The notes under the pieces are model-generated. The model made no database searches and was not told where the DNA came from. It worked only from the letters and a program-made list of their open reading frames with translations. A stretch of 64,000 nt of DNA from Polaribacter sejongensis (GTDB lineage Bacteria > Bacteroidota > Bacteroidia > Flavobacteriales > Flavobacteriaceae), in assembly GCF_038024065.1 (NCBI RefSeq), contig NZ_CP150667.1, positions 3,975,501 to 4,039,500 of the forward strand, in the 5' to 3' direction. Shown here piece after piece: positions 58,240 through 64,000 of this stretch (position 1 is the first letter of the stretch; each line of letters opens with the position of its first letter). Made by a program: the position numbers and the translations under genes.

Positions 58240-58914
58240 TTAAATTGTTTTTTTTGTAAAGTCTGTTTTTAAAATTATTCCTACTTGTAACCTATGAAGA
58301 TCACTATTTGAAAATTTTGTGTAAAAGTAACCTAATTTTAGTTTTAGATTATCATCGATTTTTTTAAGAATACCTGCACCCGTTCTATTTTGACTATAAG
58401 CTTTGGTTGCAAATTTTATAAAAAGCTCGCTAAAAGTGTAAGTTTCCCAATTTTTAGAAATTGGATAGTTTAAAAATAAGCCATATCGTATTCTGTGGGC
58501 AACCTCATTTGTTGCGTTTTTTCTTTTAAATCTTTGTGCTAATCGTACACGATGTTTTACTCTAATTTTATTCCAATTATCTTTATAGTTTAAATCTTGA
58601 TAAAAACGATATTCATATAAATCTGCAGCATCTTTTTTGTAAGAAGTGTCAGTTATGGAATATACACTACCAGCTGTAACGTTCATTTTATTATTAAAAG
58701 CATAATTGACTCCCAACCTATAAATTTCTTGTTGATATTCTGATGCTAGTTCATAATACCTAAAATGGGCATTGGTGGTAAGTTTGATGTTTTTAGAAAG
58801 TTTATAAGAACCATTGTACATATACCAAGTACCTAATTTGCTTTCAGCGGAAGATTGTGCATTTACTTGAAAACAGTAAAGTATTAAACAGATAATTAGT
58901 ATTTTGTTTTTCAT
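58240..58914 (-). CDS. DUF2490 outer-membrane beta-barrel protein
   Basis: 224 residues with signal peptide ending CFQVNAQ. SKLGTWYMYNGSYKLSKNIKL and a series of amphipathic strands (AHFRYYEL, RVKHRVRLAQRFKR) match DUF2490. It is probably a small outer-membrane barrel. First gene of a two-gene operon with the DUF819 transporter, suggesting an envelope-spanning pair for one substrate. The substrate is unknown. Confidence 0.8.
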   Translation of the reverse strand: MKNKILIICLILYCFQVNAQSSAESKLGTWYMYNGSYKLSKNIKLTTNAHFRYYELASEYQQEIYRLGVNYAFNNKMNVTAGSVYSITDTSYKKDAADLYEYRFYQDLNYKDNWNKIRVKHRVRLAQRFKRKNATNEVAHRIRYGLFLNYPISKNWETYTFSELFIKFATKAYSQNRTGAGILKKIDDNLKLKLGYFYTKFSNSDLHRLQVGIILKTDFTKKTI

Positions 58915-58980
58915 AAATTAATTAGATCTAAGAAAATAGATTTTAATTGATTTTTATCAAGTAGGCAATATACAAAATAC

Positions 58981-59008
58981 TAAACGCTCAATAAAAATTG
59001 AGCGTTTA
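58981..59008. terminator. Hairpin terminator downstream of the RHH gene
   Basis: Perfect 12-bp stem TAAACGCTCAAT/ATTGAGCGTTTA with a 4-base loop, just after the stop of the minus-strand ribbon-helix-helix gene. U-tract is short on that strand. Confidence 0.7.
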
Positions 59009-59052
59009 TTTTTAAAATTTATGTTGTTTTTAATTGCTTGGATAAGCTTAAT

Positions 59053-59217
59053 TTATTCTTCCTTCTTTTTAGGTTCTCTTTTAGCTTCCTTAAGTGCTTG
59101 CATAAGCATCCATTCTATCTGTCCGTTTGTAGAACGAAATTCATCTGCAGCCCATTTTTCAATAGCTTTTATCATGTCTTCATTTACTCGCAACGCGAAT
59201 GCTTTTTTCTTTGCCAT
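59053..59217 (-). CDS. Arc-type ribbon-helix-helix protein
   Basis: 54 residues: MAKKKAFALRVNEDMIKAIE, then a helix ADEFRSTNGQIEWMLMQALK and a Lys/Glu tail. The pattern (beta strand FALRVN, helix, TNGQ turn, helix) is that of Arc/MetJ-like DNA-binding proteins. It starts 1 base before the stop side of the hydrolase gene, in the same direction. It may regulate this operon, which is inference. Too short for common ORF cut-offs. Confidence 0.85.
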   Translation of the reverse strand: MAKKKAFALRVNEDMIKAIEKWAADEFRSTNGQIEWMLMQALKEAKREPKKKEE

Positions 59218-59218
59218 G

Positions 59219-60142
59219 TTATTTTTTTATAAATAAACTAATGGTTTCTATTAGTTTATCTGAGATTTGATATTCCGAAGAATAGTAAGATTTTATATTG
59301 TCTTCTTCTTTTTGAATGTCCTTTAAAACATGATTCATGTTTTCTATAATTACCAATTTAGAATCTGTATTTGCAGCATGCAACATTTTAGCATCTTCAA
59401 TGGTTACTTGTAAATCTTTATCTCCATTAATAATTAAAACAGGAATCTTTAATTTTTTAATTTCGGTTTTAGGGTTCAACTGCATCCAATCGTATAAAAA
59501 ATCCTGATTAGGTTTCCCAAATATGCTCATTAAAAACGGATGTACAGTTTCAATCTTCCCCTTTACTCTTAAAGTATCAAATTGTTTTCTGGCTGCAACA
59601 CCCATTGGAGCGTTGTTTTTTGTGATTTGTTTTATAATTGTTTCATCAATTTGTTCTCCTGTACCAGCAATAGAAATGTATTTATCGACCTCTTTAGAAG
59701 CCATCATTGCAATTAATGAACCTTGACTATGGCCGACTAAAATAATTTTAGAAAAACGGTTGTCCTTTTTAAAATGTGCAATTACTTTTTCTGCATCCAA
59801 TGTAAAATCGGATATTTTTGTATTTGCTAGTAACTTGCTGTTATTCTTGTTAGCGGTTCTTTTATCGTAACTAAAAAATGCAATATTTTCTTTGTTGATG
59901 GAATCTCTAAATTGTTTAATATAGTTTGCTTTTACATTTTGTGTAGGCTGATTTCCGTCTCTGTCTACAGGTCCAGAGCCATGAACCCAAATAATTAAAG
60001 GCGAATTTTCTTCCGTAAAAGTTAAGGTTCCTGGAAGTTCTATTGTTCCATTTTTTATTAAAATTTCTTCGGATTTTACTTGTGCTAAAGAAACGAGTGT
60101 CCCAAAGATTGTGATGATGATATAAGTAATAAAACGAATCAT
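59219..60142 (-). CDS. Alpha/beta hydrolase, exported
   Basis: 307 residues with a Sec signal peptide (MIRFITYIIITIFGTLVSLAQ). The catalytic triad is visible: IWVHGSG oxyanion loop near residue 52, nucleophile Ser in GHSQGS near residue 142, Asp in INGDKD and His in ENMNHVLKD. Serine hydrolase, probably an esterase or peptidase in the periplasm. One base after the PH-like membrane protein gene. Confidence 0.85.
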   Translation of the reverse strand: MIRFITYIIITIFGTLVSLAQVKSEEILIKNGTIELPGTLTFTEENSPLIIWVHGSGPVDRDGNQPTQNVKANYIKQFRDSINKENIAFFSYDKRTANKNNSKLLANTKISDFTLDAEKVIAHFKKDNRFSKIILVGHSQGSLIAMMASKEVDKYISIAGTGEQIDETIIKQITKNNAPMGVAARKQFDTLRVKGKIETVHPFLMSIFGKPNQDFLYDWMQLNPKTEIKKLKIPVLIINGDKDLQVTIEDAKMLHAANTDSKLVIIENMNHVLKDIQKEEDNIKSYYSSEYQISDKLIETISLFIKK

Positions 60143-60143
60143 A

Positions 60144-60644
60144 TTAATTTATTTTTGAATTATAAGTTTCTAACACTCTTTTTGCTTCTTCTTTTAATAG
60201 AGTTCCTATTAATAACTTTTCTCCATTTTTAAGTATTAATTGAATGCCAATATCACCAGAAACATTCACGGCTTTTTCTTTTCCTTTATTAAAAAAGAAG
60301 CCACCTCTTAATCCCCAACCACCAAACTCACTTATAGGTTGATACTTTCTTACATAAGCTTTAGAAATTGTATTCCAAGGAATTGTTTTTACTTTAAAAT
60401 GTAAAGGAAAAAACTGGTAATGAATTCCTACTTCATCAATTTTGGTTGTTAGTTTAAAGAAGAAAATTAATGAAATCGATAATAGAATAACACCAATTGT
60501 GATTGCAAATTCTTGTGTAGATAAAGTTGAATCTTCTTTTAAGTATTTTTTAATCATCATTGTAACAGGTACAATGGAAGCTATAAGTAAAAGTACAATT
60601 AACCAGGTTTGTCTAAAATTTTGTTCTTCTTTAAAAATTTTCAT
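60144..60644 (-). CDS. Two-TM membrane protein with PH-like domain
   Basis: 166 residues. Two TM helices (about 14-30 and 47-65) are followed by a beta-rich region with YVRKYQPISEFGGWGLRGG and GIQLILKNGEKLLIG, which resembles bacterial PH-like domains (DUF6141-type). Its ATG abuts the stop of the DUF4177 gene. Function unknown. Confidence 0.65.
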   Translation of the reverse strand: MKIFKEEQNFRQTWLIVLLLIASIVPVTMMIKKYLKEDSTLSTQEFAITIGVILLSISLIFFFKLTTKIDEVGIHYQFFPLHFKVKTIPWNTISKAYVRKYQPISEFGGWGLRGGFFFNKGKEKAVNVSGDIGIQLILKNGEKLLIGTLLKEEAKRVLETYNSKIN

Positions 60645-60812
60645 TTAAAGATTTTTATCTTTTTCTAAAACGGCATAAACGCCACCATTGGTATTTGCAT
60701 ATACATTAATTACGCGCCAACCTTGTTTAGCGTGTTCATTTATTTCATCTTCAAAATTTTTCTGGCTGTTAGACCAACTTATTTTTTGTTTTAAAAATTT
60801 GTACTCTTTCAT
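60645..60812 (-). CDS. DUF4177 family small protein
   Basis: 55 residues: MKEYKFLKQKISW start, NEHAKQGWRVINVYANTNGG and VYAVLEK, the DUF4177 pattern (a short beta-alpha-beta domain with the invariant GW). Stop and start codons of this and the next gene are directly adjacent. Not found by ORF lists with a 60-codon limit. Function unknown. Confidence 0.85.
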   Translation of the reverse strand: MKEYKFLKQKISWSNSQKNFEDEINEHAKQGWRVINVYANTNGGVYAVLEKDKNL

Positions 60813-60851
60813 ATTTTAGTTTTTTAAGATTCTATTTAGATATATGATATT

Positions 60852-61712
60852 TTAATGACTCAAAGTACCTGCATTTACAACCGGAGACGCTTCTTTATCT
60901 CCGCATAAAATAACCAATAAATTACTTACCATTGCAGCTTTGCGTTCATCATCTAACTCAACAATTTGTTTTCTACTTAATTCGTTTAAAGCCATTTCTA
61001 CCATTTCTACAGCACCTTGTACAATTTTATGTCTTGCTGCTACAATTGCAGTTGCTTGTTGTCTTTTTAACATGGCTGAGGCAATTTCATTAGCATAGGC
61101 TAAATACCCAATTCTTGCTTCTAAAACTTCAATACCTGCAATTGTTAAACGCTCATCAATTTCTTTTTCTAAAGCTTCAGAAACCTCGTTAACACTAGAA
61201 CGTAAAGTAATATCTTCATCATGACCTTCATCTGCAAAATTATCATACGGATACATACTTGCTAATTTTCTAACGGCCGCATCTGTTTGCACACGTACAA
61301 AGTTTTCGTAATTATCAACATCAAAAGCAGCTTTATACGTATCTGTAACCCTCCAAACCAAAATGGTAGAAATCATAATTGGATTCCCTAATTTGTCATT
61401 TACTTTTAAACGTTCAGAATCAAAATTACTAGCTCTTAAAGAAATTGTTTTTTTCTTATAAAGCGGATTTGCCCAATACATTCCATTCGCCTTAATAGTA
61501 CCAACATATTTACCAAACAATAAAATTACTTTAGAAGTATTTGGGTTTACAAGAATAAATCCGAAGAAACCAATAAAGCCAATTAAACTAACAATCATAT
61601 ATACAATTGTTTCTTCCAATGCAGATAATACAATTCCGCCAATAAATAATAGTAGTACGATTAATAACATTAAATAACCGTTTGCTGGTTTAATAATTTT
61701 TTCTGCTTTCAT
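60852..61712 (-). CDS. SPFH/band 7 (stomatin-prohibitin) family protein
   Basis: 286 residues. Two hydrophobic segments at about 13-33 and 33-50 anchor it, then the SPFH domain (GTIKANGMYWANPLYKKKTISLR, LVWRVTDTYKAAFDVDNYENFVRVQ, KEIDERLTIAGIEVLEARIGYLAY). The C-terminal helical region includes LKRQQATAIVAARHKIVQGAVEM. Such proteins form ring scaffolds in the inner membrane. First gene of the operon that runs to the RHH gene. Confidence 0.9.
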   Translation of the reverse strand: MKAEKIIKPANGYLMLLIVLLLFIGGIVLSALEETIVYMIVSLIGFIGFFGFILVNPNTSKVILLFGKYVGTIKANGMYWANPLYKKKTISLRASNFDSERLKVNDKLGNPIMISTILVWRVTDTYKAAFDVDNYENFVRVQTDAAVRKLASMYPYDNFADEGHDEDITLRSSVNEVSEALEKEIDERLTIAGIEVLEARIGYLAYANEIASAMLKRQQATAIVAARHKIVQGAVEMVEMALNELSRKQIVELDDERKAAMVSNLLVILCGDKEASPVVNAGTLSH

Positions 61713-61800
61713 ATAGATTTATTTAAAGTGATATTAAAATGATATCGTAAAGATATAGTATTATTTTTGAGAATTACAAATTTGGTGAAGAATAATTTTA

Positions 61801-61808
61801 TAAATTTG
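61801..61808 (+). promoter_or_regulatory. Candidate -7 element of the S1/P1 nuclease gene
   Basis: TAAATTTG, a perfect -7 box, 26 bases before the ATG. The nearest TTTG lies with a 16-base spacer, shorter than normal. Confidence 0.45.
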
Positions 61809-61834
61809 TTGAAACATAATTTTAAAAACACAAA

Positions 61835-62614
61835 ATGAAGATTAAAGTACTTTTTATACTATCGATATTTTTATTCTCAAATTTTTCAGCAGAAGAAACT
61901 GTTTTTTGGGGACCAACAGGACATAGAACTACGGGGAAAATTGCCGAAAATCATTTAACAAACAAAGCCAAAAGAAAAATTGACAAATTGTTAAAAGGAC
62001 AAAGTTTGGCATTTGTATCCACCTTTGGTGATGAGATAAAATCTGATAAAAAATACAACGAGTTTTATTCTTGGCATTATGTAAATATGGGCTTAGATGA
62101 AAAGTATGCAGATGCAGAAAAAAATCCGGCAGGAGATATGGTTACTGGTATCTATAAATGTATAGAGGTTTTAAAGGATGACAATAGTTCTGAGGAAGAT
62201 AAAGTTTTCTATTTAAAAATGTTGGTACATTTAGTTGGAGATTTACATCAACCAATGCATGTTGGACAAAGAGAAGACAAAGGTGGGAATACAATACAGC
62301 TTCAGTGGTTTGGTAAGGGGACAAACTTGCACTCGGTTTGGGATTCTAAAATAATAGAAGAATATAACATGAGTTATATTGAATTGGCTGAAAATGCAAA
62401 AGATTTATCAAAAGCAGAAATTAAAGCTATTGAAAAAGGAACTGTTGTAGATTGGGTAGATGAAGTTCATGAGGTTACAAAAGAAGTTTATAAATCTGTA
62501 AAAGTTGGTGAGAATTTAAAATACAGATATTCTTATAATCATTTAGGAACTGTAAGAACTCAATTGCAAAAAGGAGGAATTCGTTTGGCAAAAATTTTAA
62601 ACGATATTTTCTAA
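61835..62614 (+). CDS. S1/P1 family zinc nuclease
   Basis: 259 residues with a Sec signal peptide. The mature start contains FWGPTGHRTTGKIAENHL with the Trp and His that bind zinc. Further ligands are seen in the SWHYVNMG segment, HLVGDLHQPMHVG and NLHSVWDSKII. Cleaves single-stranded DNA or RNA outside the cytoplasm, likely to recover phosphate. Terminator follows at 62637-62669. Confidence 0.9.
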   Translation: MKIKVLFILSIFLFSNFSAEETVFWGPTGHRTTGKIAENHLTNKAKRKIDKLLKGQSLAFVSTFGDEIKSDKKYNEFYSWHYVNMGLDEKYADAEKNPAGDMVTGIYKCIEVLKDDNSSEEDKVFYLKMLVHLVGDLHQPMHVGQREDKGGNTIQLQWFGKGTNLHSVWDSKIIEEYNMSYIELAENAKDLSKAEIKAIEKGTVVDWVDEVHEVTKEVYKSVKVGENLKYRYSYNHLGTVRTQLQKGGIRLAKILNDIF

Positions 62615-62636
62615 CAGCAAAATAGATTAGTATTAG

Positions 62637-62669
62637 AGCCTCATAAATTTAGTTTTATGAGGCTTTTTT
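62637..62669 (+). terminator. Terminator after the S1/P1 nuclease gene
   Basis: 11-bp perfect stem AGCCTCATAAA/TTTATGAGGCT, 6-base loop, T-run. Confidence 0.85.
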
Positions 62670-62724
62670 GTTAAGGATTAGTTAATTGTTTTTTAGTAAG
62701 ATATCTTCTTTGTAATTTTATAAA

Positions 62725-63231
62725 ATGTTTAAAAACGGTTTTTATTCTTTGCTATTTTTGTCTCTTTTATTTTCCTGTAAAAAAGGAGAAGTAAAAGAAG
62801 TATCACAAAAAGTAAGCTCTGTAAAGTCTTATACATACAATGAATTGAAACCTTTGTTAGAAAAAAATGATGGTAAAACATACGTTGTTAATTTTTGGGC
62901 AACTTGGTGTGCTCCTTGTGTAAAAGAATTACCGGCATTTGAAAAATTAAACAAAGAATATGCAGCTAAAAATGTAGAAGTTATTTTGGTTAGTTTAGAC
63001 TTTCCGAAACAAGTAGATAAAAGATTGATTCCATTTATCAATAAACATAATTTACAGTCTAAAGTTGTTTTATTAAATGATATTAATGAAGATGTCTGGA
63101 TTAAAGCCATAGATTCTACTTGGTCTGGAGCCATACCAGCTACATTAATTTACAATGCAAAAGGAAGAACGTTTTACGAGAAATCTTTCGATTATGAAGA
63201 ACTAGAATCCGAATTGAAAACTATTTTATAA
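62725..63231 (+). CDS. TlpA-like thioredoxin lipoprotein
   Basis: 168 residues. Lipobox LLFSC (Cys18), thioredoxin active site WCAPC at 61-65 in VVNFWATWCAPCVKELPAF, and cis-Pro region near IPATLIYN. Membrane-anchored disulfide reductase facing the periplasm, as in cytochrome c maturation or general redox. 17 bases before the next thioredoxin-fold gene, so an operon of two. Confidence 0.88.
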   Translation: MFKNGFYSLLFLSLLFSCKKGEVKEVSQKVSSVKSYTYNELKPLLEKNDGKTYVVNFWATWCAPCVKELPAFEKLNKEYAAKNVEVILVSLDFPKQVDKRLIPFINKHNLQSKVVLLNDINEDVWIKAIDSTWSGAIPATLIYNAKGRTFYEKSFDYEELESELKTIL

Positions 63232-63248
63232 ACTTACAAAGTAACAAT

Positions 63249-63854
63249 ATGAAATTTACAAAATCGATTTTAGTCCTATTTGTAGTTCTTGTGGCAAGTG
63301 CCTTTACAATAAATACGGCAGATGGTTACCAAGTAGGTGACACCATAGAATATTTTACGTTAAAGAATATTGATGGTAAAATGGTTTCTCTATCAGATTA
63401 TGCTGATGCAAAAGGATTTGTAATCATTTTTACGTGTAATACCTGTCCGTATTCTGTAGCTAATGAAGATAGAATAATCGCTTTAGATTTAAAATATAAA
63501 AAATTAGGTTATCCTGTAATTGCTATCAATCCGAATGATCCGAAGGCTTCTAAAGGAGATAGTTTAGAAGATATGAAGGTTAGGGCAGAAGAAAAAGGAT
63601 TCACGTTTCCTTATTTATTAGATGAAGGACAAAAAGTATATCCCAAATTTGGGGCAACTAAAACACCTCATGTATTTGTGGTTAGCAAACCAAGTATGAA
63701 AGTTGAATATATTGGAGCAATAGATAATAATTCTAGAGATGCAGATTCTGTAACTGAAAAATATGTAGAAAACGTGTTAGATGCTTTATTGTCTGGAAAA
63801 AAGCCTACAAAAAGAAACACTAGAGCAATTGGTTGTTCAATAAAAGTATTATAA
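63249..63854 (+). CDS. Exported peroxiredoxin/AhpC-TSA-like thioredoxin-fold protein
   Basis: 201 residues with a signal peptide (SILVLFVVLVASAFT). Active site TCNTCPYS with Cys63 and Cys66 (CxxC) in the AhpC/TSA-like fold, followed by PVIAINPNDP and KTPHVFVV near the cis-Pro. Probably a periplasmic redox protein partnered with the TlpA-like protein upstream. Exact electron acceptor unknown. Confidence 0.85.
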   Translation: MKFTKSILVLFVVLVASAFTINTADGYQVGDTIEYFTLKNIDGKMVSLSDYADAKGFVIIFTCNTCPYSVANEDRIIALDLKYKKLGYPVIAINPNDPKASKGDSLEDMKVRAEEKGFTFPYLLDEGQKVYPKFGATKTPHVFVVSKPSMKVEYIGAIDNNSRDADSVTEKYVENVLDALLSGKKPTKRNTRAIGCSIKVL

Positions 63855-63901
63855 GAGAAATGATTTAGAGATTAATTGAACTTTTTCCTCTATTTACAAA
63901 A

Positions 63902-63930
63902 AATCCCAAGTTTTCACTTGGGGTTTTTTT
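63902..63930 (+). terminator. Terminator after the thioredoxin operon
   Basis: AATCCCAAG/CTTGGGGTT stem (one G-U), 6-base loop, T-run. Probably bidirectional with the gene at the right edge. Confidence 0.85.
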
Positions 63931-63959
63931 ATGCGATAATTTTAAAAGGTGAGGTAAGT

Positions 63960-64000
63960 TTAATACCAACGTTTTTTATTCTTCTTAGAAGCTTCAGACT
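63960..64000 (-). CDS. 3' end of an unidentified minus-strand gene
   Basis: The minus strand ends with a frame encoding SEASKKNKKRWY and a stop at 63960-63962, 30 bases from the terminator. A Lys/Arg-rich C-terminus with no identifiable family. The rest lies beyond the window. Confidence 0.4.
   Translation of the reverse strand, partial: SEASKKNKKRWY

Noticed and set aside
59021..59236. Plus-strand ORF rich in Phe and Ser opposite the RHH gene
   Set aside because: It is the complement of the 54-residue ribbon-helix-helix gene, which has a clear family pattern.

Overview
The window looks like chromosomal DNA of a low-GC member of the Bacteroidota, family Flavobacteriaceae. A marine Polaribacter- or Tenacibaculum-like organism fits best, but the genus cannot be fixed from the sequence alone. 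Supporting signs are the strongly AT-rich composition, two SusC/SusD pairs, SPII lipoproteins, near absence of Shine-Dalgarno sequences, and promoters of the Bacteroidota form (-33 TTTG-like, 19 nt, -7 TAnnTTTG). No tRNA, rRNA, CRISPR array or intact insertion sequence was seen.

Layout. 1-5168 (minus): an overlapping pair, an orphan nucleotidyltransferase and a PqqD-HPr-kinase-like fusion, which resembles RiPP or envelope tailoring genes, followed by the Trk potassium uptake pair. 5496-8548 (plus): an octaheme c-type cytochrome lipoprotein with HEAT/TPR repeats, then radC. 8634-13889: a very AT-rich surface-glycan locus with two NodB-like deacetylases, a GNAT/FemAB-like protein, an antisense methyltransferase and a Wzx-like flippase. 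14401-18983: housekeeping genes (HAD nucleotidase, rarA, rhomboid protease, rlmB) and one unknown exported protein.

19056-31563 (minus): a nutrient-uptake region with two SusC/SusD pairs but no glycosidase or regulator. It carries clear scars of rearrangement. A decayed copy of the 5' end of rlmB lies at 25461-25592, and the C-terminal third of a third SusD lies at 31165-31563. The two SusC genes share a duplicated leader and two tandem perfect hairpins inside the signal-peptide codons. An Omp85-like protein follows at 31565-33229.

33406-50941 (plus): one nearly continuous str-S10-spc-alpha ribosomal cluster (rpsL to rplQ, including fusA, secY, infA, rpmJ and rpoA). It is interrupted by terminators that physically overlap new promoters (before rplC, before rpsH and after rplQ) and by structured leaders (rplC, rpsD, rpoA).

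51046-56026 (plus): carA, eno, gltA and a deiminase/amidinotransferase-family enzyme, mostly separated by hairpin terminators. 56195-61712 (minus): a DUF4369 lipoprotein, a DUF819 membrane protein, a DUF2490 outer-membrane protein, and a membrane-stress-like operon (SPFH protein, a DUF4177 small protein, a PH-like membrane protein, an alpha/beta hydrolase and a ribbon-helix-helix protein). 61835-63854 (plus): an S1/P1 nuclease and two thioredoxin-fold proteins. The window ends in the 3' end of another minus-strand gene.
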